Shown here: in pieces, positions 41,992-52,235 of the stretch
Position numbering within the stretch: the stretch's first letter is position 1
Layout of the letters: each line of letters begins with the position of its first letter
Assembly: GCF_029945925.1 (NCBI RefSeq)
Contig: NZ_JAQSDN010000008.1
Location: 1-64,000 of the forward strand
Reading direction: 5' to 3'
Origin: Polaromonas sp.
Lineage (GTDB): Bacteria; Pseudomonadota; Gammaproteobacteria; Burkholderiales; Burkholderiaceae_C
DNA length: 64,000 nt
Program-made: the position numbers and the translations under genes
Notes under the pieces: generated by a model
Database searches by the model: none
What the model was told of the DNA's origin: nothing
Seen by the model: only the letters and a program-made list of their open reading frames with translations

Positions 41992-42531
41992 ATGACCGTA
42001 CGCGACATTCTCAAAATGGGTGACCCGCGCCTCCTGCGGATAGCCCAGCCCGTGACCGGCTTCGACACCGATGAACTGCACCTGCTGGTGGCCGACATGT
42101 TCGAGACCATGCGTGCCGTCAACGGGGCCGGCCTGGCCGCGCCGCAGATCGGCGTGGACCTGCAGCTGGTGATTTTCGGCACGGATGCGGTGAACCCGCG
42201 TTACCCCGATGCGCCGCTGGTGCCGCGCACCGTGCTGCTCAACCCGGTCATCACGCCCTTGTCGGACGACGAGGAAAACGGCTGGGAAGGTTGTCTTTCG
42301 GTGCCCGGCCTGCGCGGCATGGTGCCACGCTTCGCAAGCATTCGCTACACCGGCTTCGATCCCTATGGCGATCCGATGGACCGGACGGTGGACGGCTTTC
42401 ACGCACGTGTGGTGCAGCATGAATGTGACCACCTGATGGGGGTGTTGTACCCGATGCGCATCCGGGACTTCACGCAGTTCGGTTACACCGAGGTGCTGTT
42501 CCCCGGCCTGGATGCGCCTGAAGACGATTGA
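41992..42531 (+). CDS. def: peptide deformylase
   Basis: Def removes the formyl group from nascent N-terminal methionine. The 179-residue protein from the ATG at 41992 has the three motifs: [10 protein letters not shown] (46-55), EGCLSVP with metal ligand Cys101, and QHECDH with His143, Glu144 and His147. The sequence [15 protein letters not shown] fits the betaproteobacterial type. Another def paired with fmt is usual in this group and, if so, lies elsewhere; this copy has no fmt neighbour. The 95 bases between it and the divergent DUF454 gene hold its promoter. Confidence 0.95.
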   Translation: MTVRDILKMGDPRLLRIAQPVTGFDTDELHLLVADMFETMRAVNGAGLAAPQIGVDLQLVIFGTDAVNPRYPDAPLVPRTVLLNPVITPLSDDEENGWEGCLSVPGLRGMVPRFASIRYTGFDPYGDPMDRTVDGFHARVVQHECDHLMGVLYPMRIRDFTQFGYTEVLFPGLDAPEDD

Positions 42532-42549
42532 GTCATCCCGCCAGGGGTT

Positions 42550-43080
42550 TCAGCCGGCCTGTGACCCCGGGCGGTCGGCCGGCAGGCGCGCCTTGCCGCC
42601 GGAGCCGAACACCGAGCGCCACCAGGCGGCTGAACCTTCGGGCGGCACCGGCGGCGTGGTCGCTACCCGGGCGTCCAGGTAGTCCAGCGTGACGCGGCGG
42701 CGGTACCGCGCGACCTCTTCACCGGCCAGCTCGATCAGCGGCCGGGCCGCGCCCCGGCTCTGGATCAGCACCTGCTTGAGCCTGGCGCCGGCCTTGACCA
42801 GCGCTGAACGCACGGCCATGGCACGGCGGTCGCCCATCAACCAGAAAAAGCGGTGGCTGCCGGTGCCGCAGCTGTGGCCGGAGACCAGCACCCGCTGCTC
42901 GGGCCGGTCGGCCAGCCAAGCCGCATGGGCGGCCAGCAGGTCGTCATAACTCTCTGGCACCAGCCAGTTGTCGGGTTCAAAAAAGACCTGACGGGCCAGG
43001 GGCCGGCCGTCGTCGTCGCATTCGCCCGAGGCGTGCAACTGCTGCTCACGGGTCAACAGGGTTTGTGTCTGGGCATGCAT
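42550..43080 (-). CDS. OmpA-like domain protein without signal peptide
   Basis: A 176-residue protein. Residues about 30-130 follow the OmpA/Pal C-terminal pattern: VFFEPDNWLVPESYDDLLAA, then HAAWLADRPEQRVLVSGHSC, GDRRAMAVRSALVKAGARLK (the equivalent of QKRAEAVRRAL in Pal) and QSRGAARPL. The N-terminus MHAQTQTLLTREQQLHASGE is polar, with no signal peptide, lipobox or membrane segment. The usual TDxxGxxxYN peptidoglycan-binding core is changed to GHSCGTGSHRFF. It may be cytoplasmic or exported in another way. It converges with def and follows an AT-rich region. The domain call is moderate; the function is unknown. Confidence 0.6.
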   Translation of the reverse strand: MHAQTQTLLTREQQLHASGECDDDGRPLARQVFFEPDNWLVPESYDDLLAAHAAWLADRPEQRVLVSGHSCGTGSHRFFWLMGDRRAMAVRSALVKAGARLKQVLIQSRGAARPLIELAGEEVARYRRRVTLDYLDARVATTPPVPPEGSAAWWRSVFGSGGKARLPADRPGSQAG

Positions 43081-43312
43081 GGCAAGCTCCTTGGGTGAAA
43101 TGTCCGGGTGCCGGACCGGCCACCATGGCTTCCTGGTTGCCGATCCGCAGTTCGTTCATTGTCTGCTTCTGGCAGCCCATCACAAGCCTCAAACAGTGAT
43201 CATGTGTAACATGAAGAACACCGCTTAACTTATTGATTTAAATAAGTAAACATCATTCTTCGGTGAGCGCCCGGATGGACCGGCCGATCCCGGCCTGTTG
43301 CGGCTGGTGCGC
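43081..43312. promoter_or_regulatory. AT-rich intergenic region with two palindromes
   Basis: This 232-base gap between glnD and the OmpA-like gene, both on the minus strand, is markedly AT-rich at 43190-43260. It holds ACTTATT-GATTTA-AATAAGT (43228-43247) and CATGT-GTA-ACATG (43201-43213). These could be a terminator for glnD, or operator and promoter elements for the OmpA-like gene; no coding frame is supported. Confidence 0.45.
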
Positions 43313-45955
43313 TCAGGCCCCGAGGGCTTCGAGCAGTTCGGTCTCGATGGCGATCTGCGCCTTGTTGTGCTGCAGCTCCGGCCCGTCGATCAGGAAGGTG
43401 TCTTCCACGCGTTCGCCCAGGGTGGTGACCTTGGCCAGTTGCAGGTTGATGCGGTGGCGGGCCAGCACGCGGGCGATCGAATACAGCAGGCCCACGCGAT
43501 CGCTGGCCGAGACGCTGAGCAACCAGCGCTGGGCTTTTTCGTCGGGCCGCAGGTCCACGCGCGGGGTGATCGGGAAACTCTTGACGCGGCGCGACACCCG
43601 GCCTTTGCCCGGCGGCGGCAGCGGGCCGTTTTCTTCAATCGCCCGGTCCAAGTCGGCTTCGACCATGGCCACGAGTTCCCGGTAGTGGTCGGCCAGGGTC
43701 GGGCTGACCACCTGGAAGGTGTCCAGCGCATAACCGGGTGAGCCTTTGGCGGGCTTGGCGGTGTGGACCTTGGCGTCCAGGATGCTGAAACCGGCTTCCT
43801 CGAAATAACCGCAGATGCGGGCAAACAGGTCGGGCGCGTCAGGCGTGTACACCAGCACCTGCAGGCCTTCGCCGGCGGCCGAGCGGCGCGCCCGCACAAT
43901 ACATTTGGCCGTGCCCACGTGGCGTGACAGGTGGCGCGCATGCCAGGCGATGTCGCCGGCCTCGTGGCGCATGAAGTAGCTGACGTCCAGCGAGTCCCAC
44001 AAGGCCTTGTGCGCCTCGAAGGGTTCGGCATGCAGGGCGAGGATGGTCAGGGCCTCGCGTTTGCGGGCCTCGACCTCGGCGTCCGCATCGGGCGCGCGCC
44101 CGCCGAGCACGCGCAGCGTGTAGCGGTAGAGGTCTTCGAGCAGCTTGCCTTTCCAGGCATTCCACACCTTGGGGCTGGTGCCGCGGATGTCGGCCACCGT
44201 GAGCAGGTAAAGCGCGGTGAGGTAACGCTCGTTGCCGACGCGTTGGGCAAACCCGGCAATGACCTGCGGATCGCTCAGGTCTTCCTTCTGGGCAATACGG
44301 CTCATGGTCAGGTGTTCGCCGACCAGGAACTCGATCAGCTTCGCGTCTTCGGCGGCGATGCCGTGCTGGCGGCAAAACACCCGCACGTCCCTGCGGCCGA
44401 GCTCGGAATGGTCGCCGCCACGGCCCTTGGCAATGTCATGAAAGAGGGCGGCGACGTACAGGATCCAGGGCTTGTCCCAGCCGGCGGCCAGCTGCGAACA
44501 CGCCGGGTATTCATGCGCGTGTTCGGCCATGAAAAAGCGCCGCACATTGCGCAGCACCATCAGGATGTGCTGGTCCACCGTGTAGACGTGGAACAGGTCG
44601 TGCTGCATCTGCCCGACGATCTGGCGGAACACCCACAGGTAGCGGCCCAGCACCGAGGTCTGGTTCATGAGGCGCATCGCATGGGTGATGCCCGTGGGCT
44701 GCTGCATGATCTGCCGGAAAGTGTCGCGGTTGACCGGGTCGCGCCTGAAGCGCGCGTCCATCACGCCGCGTGCGTTGTACAGCGCGCGCAGGGTGCGGGC
44801 CGACAGGCCCTTGACGCCCACCGTGGTCTGGTAAACCAGAAAGGTCTCGAGGATGGCGTGCGGGTTGGCCAGGTAGAGGTCGTCGCTGGCCACCTCGATC
44901 ATGCCGGCCTTGTTCAGGAAACGTTCGTTGATCGGCTGTGGCGCCTGCCCGCTGGGATGGAGCCGCTCCTCGATGTTGAGCAACAGGATCTGGTTGAGCT
45001 GGGTCACCGCCTTGGCGGTCCAGTAAAAGCGCTTCATCAGCGCTTCGCTGGCGCGCGAGACCACGCGCCCGGTGTCGCTGTGGGTCAGCGTCGCATAACC
45101 GAAGGACTCGGCCACCACGGTCTGCAGGTCGAACACCAGGCGGTCCTCGCGCCGGCCGGCCAGCAGGTGCAGGCGGGCGCGTATCAGGCTCAGCAGGGCT
45201 TCGTTGGCCTTGATCTGGCGGACCTCGAAGGCCGTGGCCAGCCCGCTCTGCGCCAGGTCGTCCCAGGATTTGCCCAGCCCGGCCGCGCGCGCCACCCAGA
45301 GGATGACCTGCAGGTCGCGCAGGCCGCCCGGCGACTCCTTGCAGTTGGGCTCCAGGGAGTAGGGCGTGTCTTCAAACTTGTTGTGGCGCTGGCGCTGCTC
45401 CAGCGTCTTGGCCACGAAAAAGGCCCGCGGATCCAGCACCTCCTCGAGTTGCGTCAGCAGGGCGGCAAACATCGTTCTGGAGCCCGCCAGCAGGCGCGCT
45501 TCGAGCAGCGAGGTCTGCACCGTCACGTCCTTGGCGGCTTCCTCGACACAGTCGCCGACCGTGCGCACGCTGGAGCCGATCTCCAGGCCGGTGTCCCAGC
45601 AGCTGCCGATGAAGTGCTCGATCCGGGTCTTCAGCGCCGCATCGCTGTCCACCCGGGCGTCGTCGGGCAGCAGCAGCAGGACGTCGACGTCGGAATGCGG
45701 AAACAGCTCACCCCGGCCAAACCCGCCGACCGCCACCAGGCCGTAGCCGGCCGGGAATCCGGCGCGCAGCCAGAGCTGGCGCAAGGTGTCGTCGGTGTGC
45801 CGGGCCAGCTTGCGCAGCAGGCTGCGGATGCCGCGCGTGGACGCGCCGCTGCCGGCCAGCGAGGTCAGCAGCGCATTTTTGCCGGCCCGGTAGTGCTCAC
45901 GCAACCGGGCCGTCTCGGTGGTGGGCGACGAAGCGGGCGGCAGCGCGGAAAGCAT
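43313..45955 (-). CDS. glnD: bifunctional PII uridylyltransferase/uridylyl-removing enzyme
   Basis: GlnD senses glutamine and uridylylates or deuridylylates PII proteins, controlling nitrogen assimilation. From the ATG at 45955 it has 880 residues. The nucleotidyltransferase site is [20 protein letters not shown] (74-93), with the metal-binding DVD. The HD domain has [19 protein letters not shown] (about 475-495). Two ACT domains end the protein (about 700-780 and 810-880), the second ending TELLEALGA. An extension to 46075 is Arg/Pro-rich and spurious. It lies 46 bases after map on the same strand, the usual map-glnD order. Confidence 0.97.
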   Translation of the reverse strand: MLSALPPASSPTTETARLREHYRAGKNALLTSLAGSGASTRGIRSLLRKLARHTDDTLRQLWLRAGFPAGYGLVAVGGFGRGELFPHSDVDVLLLLPDDARVDSDAALKTRIEHFIGSCWDTGLEIGSSVRTVGDCVEEAAKDVTVQTSLLEARLLAGSRTMFAALLTQLEEVLDPRAFFVAKTLEQRQRHNKFEDTPYSLEPNCKESPGGLRDLQVILWVARAAGLGKSWDDLAQSGLATAFEVRQIKANEALLSLIRARLHLLAGRREDRLVFDLQTVVAESFGYATLTHSDTGRVVSRASEALMKRFYWTAKAVTQLNQILLLNIEERLHPSGQAPQPINERFLNKAGMIEVASDDLYLANPHAILETFLVYQTTVGVKGLSARTLRALYNARGVMDARFRRDPVNRDTFRQIMQQPTGITHAMRLMNQTSVLGRYLWVFRQIVGQMQHDLFHVYTVDQHILMVLRNVRRFFMAEHAHEYPACSQLAAGWDKPWILYVAALFHDIAKGRGGDHSELGRRDVRVFCRQHGIAAEDAKLIEFLVGEHLTMSRIAQKEDLSDPQVIAGFAQRVGNERYLTALYLLTVADIRGTSPKVWNAWKGKLLEDLYRYTLRVLGGRAPDADAEVEARKREALTILALHAEPFEAHKALWDSLDVSYFMRHEAGDIAWHARHLSRHVGTAKCIVRARRSAAGEGLQVLVYTPDAPDLFARICGYFEEAGFSILDAKVHTAKPAKGSPGYALDTFQVVSPTLADHYRELVAMVEADLDRAIEENGPLPPPGKGRVSRRVKSFPITPRVDLRPDEKAQRWLLSVSASDRVGLLYSIARVLARHRINLQLAKVTTLGERVEDTFLIDGPELQHNKAQIAIETELLEALGA

Positions 45956-46001
45956 GGGCGGCAGGCGCTGTGGGCGCGGGACGGCGCGGGGCGCAGCCGG
46001 C

Positions 46002-46874
46002 TCAGGCGGCCGAATCGGCGGTCGAGGAGGTCTCGGCCTTGGCCGTGGCCGCCTGCGGCGCCGGCTGTGGCACAAAGTCCGGGATGGCCGGACTGCCGGC
46101 CGACAGCGTCAGCACTTCATAACCGGTATCGGTCACCAGGATCGTGTGCTCCCACTGCGCCGACAGCGAGTGGTCGCGCGTGACGATGGTCCAGCCGTCT
46201 TTTTCAGGGCCGTCCTTGATGTCGCGCTTGCCGGCGTTGATCATGGGCTCGATCGTGAAGGTCATGCCGGGCTTGAGCTCTTCGAGCGTGCCGGGACGGC
46301 CGTAATGCAACACCTGCGGATCTTCGTGAAAACGCTGGCCAATGCCGTGGCCGCAGAACTCGCGCACGATGGTGAAGCCCTGTTTTTCAGCGAAGGTCTG
46401 GATCGCATGCCCGATGTCACCCAGCCTGGCACCGGGTTTGACACGCATGATGCCGTGCCACATCGCCTCGTAGGTGACCCTGCACAGGCGCCTGGCCGCA
46501 ATCGACACGTCGCCGATCATGTACATGCGGCTGTTGTCGCCGAACCAGCCTTCCCTGGTGATCACGGTGACATCGATGTTCATGATGTCGCCTTTGCGCA
46601 AGGGCTTGTCGTTGGGAATGCCGTGGCAGACCACGTGGTTCAGCGAGGTGCACAGCGAAGCCGGGTAGGGCGGGTAACCGGGTGGCTGATAACCCAGCGT
46701 GGCAGACACGGTGCCCTGCACGTTGACCATGTAGTCGTTGGCGAGTTTGTCGATTTCCCGGGTGGTGACACCGGCCTTCACGAAGGGCGTGAGGTAGTCC
46801 AGCACCTCGGAAGCCAGCTTGCAGGCGACCCGCATCCCCTCGATGCCTGCTGCGTCTTTGTACGTAATACTCAT
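46002..46874 (-). CDS. map: methionine aminopeptidase type I
   Basis: Map removes the initiator methionine after deformylation. From the ATG at 46874 ([20 protein letters not shown]) the protein has 290 residues. Metal ligands lie in [20 protein letters not shown] (two Asp), [13 protein letters not shown] (His), FTIEPM (Glu) and WEHTILVT (Glu). About 20 residues rich in Ala, Thr and Pro extend the C-terminus beyond the E. coli length of 264. The 46-base gap to glnD suggests co-transcription. Upstream, 46875-47082 holds divergent promoters for map and purL, with TGATAAAATG near 46971. Confidence 0.96.
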   Translation of the reverse strand: MSITYKDAAGIEGMRVACKLASEVLDYLTPFVKAGVTTREIDKLANDYMVNVQGTVSATLGYQPPGYPPYPASLCTSLNHVVCHGIPNDKPLRKGDIMNIDVTVITREGWFGDNSRMYMIGDVSIAARRLCRVTYEAMWHGIMRVKPGARLGDIGHAIQTFAEKQGFTIVREFCGHGIGQRFHEDPQVLHYGRPGTLEELKPGMTFTIEPMINAGKRDIKDGPEKDGWTIVTRDHSLSAQWEHTILVTDTGYEVLTLSAGSPAIPDFVPQPAPQAATAKAETSSTADSAA

Positions 46875-47082
46875 GGGAAGATTATCCCACTGCCACACCG
46901 GCACTGCATGGCACCCCTCTTTGCCCGGTCTTTGGCAGGCCCGGCCGGACGCGGCCCGGCACCGACTCACTGATAAAATGGCGGGTTAACGCGACTCCCC
47001 CAGCCTTCTGCGCCTGCAGGCGGTGTTAAACCCCAAAACAGCTTGTGAGCTGCCCACCTCCCACTACAAGGCCACCGCCACC

Positions 47083-50000
47083 GTGACCCTGCATCTGACG
47101 ACTCTCGAGGGCGACGCCCACGGTATCAGCGCCCTGAGCGACTTCCGCGTCCAGCAACTGCTTCCCCGCCTGCAAGCCATCGCGCCCGCCATCAGCGGCA
47201 TCAGCGCCCGATTTGTGCATCTGGTGGCGACCGACAGCCCGCCGGGCGAGGAACTCAAGGCCCGCCTGGCCGCGCTGCTCAGCTACGGCGAACCGGCGGC
47301 GCCGGCCGATGCGGACGGCCTGCTGTTCATCGTGTCGCCGCGGTTCGGCACGGTGTCGCCCTGGGCCTCCAAGGCCACCGACATTGCCCACAACTGCGGC
47401 CTGGCCATCAAGCGCATCGAACGATGCACCGAATACCGCGTCAGCCTCAAAGCCGGTTTTTTCAGCAAGAATGCCCTGACCGATGCCCAGCGCGAGCAGG
47501 TCGCCGCCGTGCTGCACGACCGCATGACGGAAAGCGTGATGACCGACCGGGCGCAGGCCGCCGGCCTGTTCACCGAGCTGCAAGGTGCGCCGTTGCAAAC
47601 CATCAACGTGCTGGCCGGTGGCAAGGCCGCGCTGGAAGCGGCCAACAGCGAGTTCGGCCTGGCGCTGGCTGCGGACGAAATCGATTACCTGGTGAACGCC
47701 TTCACCCAGCTGCAGCGCAACCCGACCGACGTCGAACTCATGATGTTCGCCCAGGCCAACAGCGAACATTGCCGCCACAAGATTTTCAACGCCGATTTCA
47801 CGATCGACGGCGTGGCCCAGGACAAAAGCCTGTTCGGGATGATCCGCAACACCGAAAAGCTCAACTCGCAGCACACGGTGGTGGCCTATTCGGACAACGC
47901 CTCGGTGATGGAAGGCGTCCACGTTCAGAGGTTTTATGCCAAATCGGCCTCCAGCCCAGAAGGGACGGGCGCAACCAGCTATCAAACCTATAGCGCCACG
48001 GACGACGTGCTGATGCATGTGCTGATGAAGGTGGAGACGCACAACCACCCGACGGCGATCTCGCCATTCCCCGGCGCCTCGACGGGCGCCGGCGGTGAAA
48101 TCCGCGACGAAGGCGCGACCGGGCGCGGCTCCAGACCCAAGGCCGGCCTGACCGGTTTCACCGTGTCCCGCCTGTTCGACGGCGAGGATGAGGGTTATGG
48201 CAAGCCGGAGCACATCGCCAGCCCGCTGCAGATCATGACCGAGGGCCCGCTGGGCGGCGCGGCCTTCAACAACGAATTCGGCCGGCCCAACCTGGCCGGT
48301 TATTTCCGCGAGTACGAACAAACCGTGGGCGGCCAGCGCTGGGGTTACCACAAGCCCATCATGATCGCCGGCGGCGTCGGCACGATTGACGCCGGCCTCA
48401 CCAAGAAAATCCTGTTCCCGGCCGGCACCTTGCTGATCCAGCTCGGTGGCCCCGGCATGCGCATCGGCATGGGTGGCAGCGCCGCCAGCTCTATGGCCTC
48501 GGGCGCCAACGCGGCCCAACTCGACTTCGACTCGGTGCAGCGCGGCAACCCGGAGATCGAGCGGCGTGCCCAGGAAGTCATCAACCAGTGCGCCCAGCTC
48601 GGCAGCGCCAACCCCATCCTGGCGATCCACGACGTGGGTGCCGGCGGCCTGTCCAATGCCTTCCCCGAACTTGTCAACGACGCGGGGCGCGGCGCTCGGT
48701 TCGATTTGCGCGCGGTGCCGCTGGAAGAAAGCGGCCTTTCTCCCAAGGAAATCTGGAGCAACGAGAGCCAGGAACGTTATGTGATGGCGATTGCGCCGGA
48801 ATCGCTGCCGCAGTTCCAGGCTTTTTGCGAACGCGAGCGCTGCCCGTTTGCGGTGGTGGGTGTGGCCACCGAAGAACGGCAACTGGTGGTGTCGGATGCA
48901 GGGGAGCCCCTCACCCCAGCCCTCTCCCCAGAGGGGCGAGGGAGCGATATTCAAAAGCCCCCTCTCCCTCTGGGAGAGGGCAGGGGTGAGGGCATCCCCG
49001 TCGACATGCCGATGAACGTGCTGCTGGGCAAACCGCCCAAGATGCACCGCGACGTGAAGTCGATCCGCAACGAGATCAAACCCATAACCCTGACCGGCGT
49101 CGACCTTCAGAAAAGCGTGATCGCCGTCCTGAGCCACCCGACCGTGGCCTCCAAACGCTTCTTGATCACGATTGGTGACCGCACCGTGGGCGGGCTGACG
49201 CACCGTGACCAGATGGTCGGGCCCTGGCAGGTGCCGGTGGCCGACTGTGCGGTCACGCTCGCCGATTACCAGGGTTTTGCCGGCGAAGCCATGAGCATGG
49301 GCGAACGCACACCGCTGGCCGTCGTCAATGCGGCAGCTTCGGGCCGCATGGCGGTCGCCGAAGCCATCACCAACTTGCTGGCCGCGCCGATCGAACTTCC
49401 GCGTGTGAAGCTTTCGGCGAACTGGATGGCGGCCTGCGGCGAGCCCGGTCAGGACGCGGCGCTCTACGAAACCGTCAAGGCGGTCGGCATGGAACTCTGC
49501 CCGGCCCTGGGCGTATCGATTCCGGTCGGCAAGGATTCGCTGTCCATGCGCACGGTCTGGAGCGACGGCGAGGGCGGCAAGAAAGTCACCTCGCCGGTGT
49601 CGCTGATCGTCAGCGCGTTTGCGACGCTGGCCGATGTGCGCGGCACGCTGACGCCGCAGCTCGACGCGGAAGAAGCGGACAGCACGCTGATCCTGATCGA
49701 CCTCGGCAAGGGCCAGGCCCGCATGGGCGGCTCCATCCTCGCGCAGACGCTCGAGCTCGAAGGCGGCGCCGTGCCGGACCTCGACGACCCGCAAGACCTG
49801 GTCAACCTGGTCAACGCCATCAATGCCTTGCGCGCCCAGGGGCAGGTGCTGGCCTACCACGACCGCAGCGACGGCGGCCTGCTGGCCACGGTTTGCGAAA
49901 TGGCTTTTGCCGGCCATGTGGGCGTCTCGCTCAACATCGACATGCTGCTGGTCGAAGGCGACGGCATTTCCGACAGCCGCATGGACAGCGGCGACAGCAA

Positions 50001-51192
50001 GAACTGGGCGTCGCAGGTCGGCGCGCGCCGGGAAGAGCTCACGCTCAAGGCGCTGTTCAACGAAGAGCTGGGCGCGGTCATCCAGGTGCGGACCGAGGCA
50101 CGCAATGCCGTGATGCAGACCCTGCGCGAACATGGCCTGTCCAGATTCAGCCACTTCATCGGCAAGACCCGGCCGCAACATGCCTCGCTCGAGGTGGGCA
50201 AGGGCGAGATCCTGGTCTGGCGCGATACCAAGGCGGTCTTCAGCGCGAAACTGCAGGACCTGCACCAGGTCTGGGACGCCGTGAGCTGGAAGATCAACCA
50301 GCAGCGCGACAACCCGGCCTGTGCCGATGCCGAACACGCGGCGGCCGGCGATCCAGCCGATCCCGGCCTGCATGTGCACCTGACGTTCGACCCGGCCAAG
50401 CGGCCGCAAGCGCCGGCGCTGAACCTGTCGCGGCCCCGGGTCGCGGTGCTGCGCGAGCAGGGCGTCAATTCGCATGTGGAAATGGCTTACGCCTTCACCC
50501 AGGCCGGCTTCGAGGCCTGTGACGTGCACATGACCGACCTGCAGACCGGCCGCGCGCAGCTGGCCGACTTCACCGGCGTGGTGGCCTGCGGCGGTTTCAG
50601 TTATGGCGACACGCTGGGTGCCGGCATAGGCTGGGCCCGTTCCATCACCTTCAACCCGGCGCTGTCGGATCAGTTCAAGGCGTTTTTCGGACGCACCGAC
50701 ACCTTTGGCCTGGGCGTGTGCAACGGCTGCCAGATGTTTGCCGAGCTGGCCGACATCATTCCGGGCGCCGAAGCCTGGCCACGTTTCACGACGAACCGCA
50801 GCGAGCGTTTCGAAGCCCGCCTGAGCCAGGTCGAAGTCCTGGAATCGCCCAGCCTCTTCCTGCAGGGCATGGCTGGCAGCCGCCTGCCGATTGCCGTGGC
50901 GCATGGCGAGGGTTATGCCAACTTTGCGTACCGCGGCGATGCCGGGAAAGTGATTGCCGCGATGCGTTTCACCGACCACCACGGCCAGCCGACCGAAGCC
51001 TACCCGGCCAACCCCAATGGCAGCGCCGGCGGACTGACCGCCGTGACGACGCCAGACGGCCGCTTCACGGCCATGATGCCGCACCCCGAACGTGTGTTTC
51101 GCAATGTGCAGATGAGCTGGACGGACCAGGACATCAGCGCGCCCAGCCCGTGGATGGAGATCTGGCGCAATGCGCGCCGGTGGGTGCGGTAG
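47083..51192 (+). CDS. purL: phosphoribosylformylglycinamidine synthase
   Basis: PurL converts FGAR to FGAM with glutamine and ATP in purine synthesis. The single-chain proteobacterial form is expected. I start at GTG 47083, giving [20 protein letters not shown], because the 20 codons before it are not conserved. The 1369 residues include [52 protein letters not shown] and a C-terminal glutaminase domain with the nucleophile in GVCNGCQMF and the PHPERVFR dyad. Two repeat-derived insertions occur, at about residues 286-305 and 606-636. E. coli PurL has 1295 residues. Confidence 0.96.
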   Translation: MTLHLTTLEGDAHGISALSDFRVQQLLPRLQAIAPAISGISARFVHLVATDSPPGEELKARLAALLSYGEPAAPADADGLLFIVSPRFGTVSPWASKATDIAHNCGLAIKRIERCTEYRVSLKAGFFSKNALTDAQREQVAAVLHDRMTESVMTDRAQAAGLFTELQGAPLQTINVLAGGKAALEAANSEFGLALAADEIDYLVNAFTQLQRNPTDVELMMFAQANSEHCRHKIFNADFTIDGVAQDKSLFGMIRNTEKLNSQHTVVAYSDNASVMEGVHVQRFYAKSASSPEGTGATSYQTYSATDDVLMHVLMKVETHNHPTAISPFPGASTGAGGEIRDEGATGRGSRPKAGLTGFTVSRLFDGEDEGYGKPEHIASPLQIMTEGPLGGAAFNNEFGRPNLAGYFREYEQTVGGQRWGYHKPIMIAGGVGTIDAGLTKKILFPAGTLLIQLGGPGMRIGMGGSAASSMASGANAAQLDFDSVQRGNPEIERRAQEVINQCAQLGSANPILAIHDVGAGGLSNAFPELVNDAGRGARFDLRAVPLEESGLSPKEIWSNESQERYVMAIAPESLPQFQAFCERERCPFAVVGVATEERQLVVSDAGEPLTPALSPEGRGSDIQKPPLPLGEGRGEGIPVDMPMNVLLGKPPKMHRDVKSIRNEIKPITLTGVDLQKSVIAVLSHPTVASKRFLITIGDRTVGGLTHRDQMVGPWQVPVADCAVTLADYQGFAGEAMSMGERTPLAVVNAAASGRMAVAEAITNLLAAPIELPRVKLSANWMAACGEPGQDAALYETVKAVGMELCPALGVSIPVGKDSLSMRTVWSDGEGGKKVTSPVSLIVSAFATLADVRGTLTPQLDAEEADSTLILIDLGKGQARMGGSILAQTLELEGGAVPDLDDPQDLVNLVNAINALRAQGQVLAYHDRSDGGLLATVCEMAFAGHVGVSLNIDMLLVEGDGISDSRMDSGDSKNWASQVGARREELTLKALFNEELGAVIQVRTEARNAVMQTLREHGLSRFSHFIGKTRPQHASLEVGKGEILVWRDTKAVFSAKLQDLHQVWDAVSWKINQQRDNPACADAEHAAAGDPADPGLHVHLTFDPAKRPQAPALNLSRPRVAVLREQGVNSHVEMAYAFTQAGFEACDVHMTDLQTGRAQLADFTGVVACGGFSYGDTLGAGIGWARSITFNPALSDQFKAFFGRTDTFGLGVCNGCQMFAELADIIPGAEAWPRFTTNRSERFEARLSQVEVLESPSLFLQGMAGSRLPIAVAHGEGYANFAYRGDAGKVIAAMRFTDHHGQPTEAYPANPNGSAGGLTAVTTPDGRFTAMMPHPERVFRNVQMSWTDQDISAPSPWMEIWRNARRWVR
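47936..47995 (-). repeat. 60-bp dispersed element in frame in purL
   Basis: On the minus strand it reads CGCTATAGGTTTGATAGCTG, GTTGCGCCCG, TCCCTTCTGG, GCTGGAGGCC, GATTTGGCAT. It has the perfect head hairpin GCTAT-N7-ATAGC and all fixed offsets. It encodes [20 protein letters not shown]. Compared with E. coli PurL as recalled ([26 protein letters not shown] in this position), about a dozen residues are extra. Confidence 0.8.
48900..48993. repeat. inverted-repeat insertion in frame in purL
   Basis: CCCTCACCCCAGCCCTCTCC on one arm pairs with GGGAGAGGGCAGGGGTGAGG on the other, around a spacer holding GAGCGATATTCAAAAGCC. It is read as [14 protein letters not shown] and [12 protein letters not shown]. 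In E. coli PurL only a few residues separate the same flanking motifs (ATEE...DLPLDVLLGKTPKM), so roughly 28 residues were gained. This repeat type (the [11 protein letters not shown] peptide) is known from many proteobacterial genomes. Confidence 0.88.
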
Positions 51193-51223
51193 CATCGCCT
51201 GAACAAAGCTCTGGGAGGCCCTC

Positions 51224-52228
51224 ATGCGCGTCGCAGTCTTCAGTACCCGACCCTATGACCGCCAGTTTCTGGATCGGGCGAACCGTGAGCAGCGCCACAC
51301 GCTGACCTACCTCGAGCAGCGGCTGGACGCCAGCACCGCGTCCAGCGCAGAGGGCTCGAACGCCGTCTGTGCCTTTGTCAATGACAGGCTCGATGCCCAG
51401 GTACTTGAGGCCCTGCACCGCCTGGGTGTTCAACTGGTGGTTTTACGCAGTGCCGGCTTCAACCATGTGGACCTTGCCGCCGCGGCGGGGCTGGGTATAG
51501 CCGTTGGCCGGGTCCCCGAGTATTCGCCTCACGCGGTGGCTGAACACACGGCGGCGCTGGTGCTGACACTCAATCGCAAGATACATCGGGCCTATGCCCG
51601 GGTACGCGAGGGAAACTTTGCACTGGACGGCCTGCTCGGGTTTGACTTGCATGGCCGGACGGTCGGGGTGATTGGCACGGGCAAGATCGGTGCGTGTTTT
51701 GCAGGCATCATGGCCGGCTTCGGCTGTCGGCTGCTGGCCTTTGATCCGCATCCGAATCCCGCTTGTGTGGCGTCCGGGGTGCGCTACGTTGGTCTGCCTG
51801 AACTGCTGGCGCAAAGTGACATCGTCAGCCTGCATTGCCCACTCACGCCGGCCACGCGGCATCTTATCGACGCCGCGGCGCTGGCCGCCATGAAACCTGG
51901 CGCCATGCTGATCAATACCAGCCGGGGCGCGGTGGTCGACACCCGCGCCGTGATTGCCGCCCTCAAGACGGGCACTTTGGGAAACCTTGGCCTGGATGTC
52001 TACGAAGAAGAGGCGGACCTGTTTTTTCGGGACCTGTCCGGCGATGTGCTGCATGACGACATTTTTGCGCGCTTGCTGACCTTTCCCAACGTCGTGGTGA
52101 CCGGCCACCAGGCATTCTTCACCGAAGATGCGCTGGCCGCCATCGCCAGCACGACGATGGACAACCTGGACACCTTCGAGCGGGAAGGGCGCCCGGCCCA
52201 TCCAGTCTCAGTCGAACGCCTGGCCTGA
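51224..52228 (+). CDS. ldhA: D-lactate dehydrogenase-type 2-hydroxyacid dehydrogenase
   Basis: A 334-residue NAD-dependent D-2-hydroxyacid dehydrogenase, likely reducing pyruvate to D-lactate or the reverse. Features: LRSAGFNHVDLAAAAGLGI, the NAD motif GVIGTGKIG (about 147-155), the catalytic Arg in INTSRGAVVDT, Glu in LDVYEEEADLFF and His in VVTGHQAFFTEDAL. The YEEEADLFF and HQAFFT signatures are those of the LdhA branch. The ATG at 51224 is preceded by GGGAGG about seven bases upstream (51212-51217). A lactate permease gene starts 7 bases after the stop, which supports a lactate role. Confidence 0.9.
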   Translation: MRVAVFSTRPYDRQFLDRANREQRHTLTYLEQRLDASTASSAEGSNAVCAFVNDRLDAQVLEALHRLGVQLVVLRSAGFNHVDLAAAAGLGIAVGRVPEYSPHAVAEHTAALVLTLNRKIHRAYARVREGNFALDGLLGFDLHGRTVGVIGTGKIGACFAGIMAGFGCRLLAFDPHPNPACVASGVRYVGLPELLAQSDIVSLHCPLTPATRHLIDAAALAAMKPGAMLINTSRGAVVDTRAVIAALKTGTLGNLGLDVYEEEADLFFRDLSGDVLHDDIFARLLTFPNVVVTGHQAFFTEDALAAIASTTMDNLDTFEREGRPAHPVSVERLA

Positions 52229-52235
52229 ACAAGCC

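Noticed and set aside
46971..46979. TGATAAAAT as the purL promoter -10
   Set aside because: No acceptable -35 lies at 16-18 bases. Mentioned under map but not listed as a feature.
47026..51225. A 1399-codon open frame on the minus strand opposite purL
   Set aside because: It is a mirror of the GC-rich third-position bias of purL. It lacks any motif, and its complement is a well-conserved enzyme.
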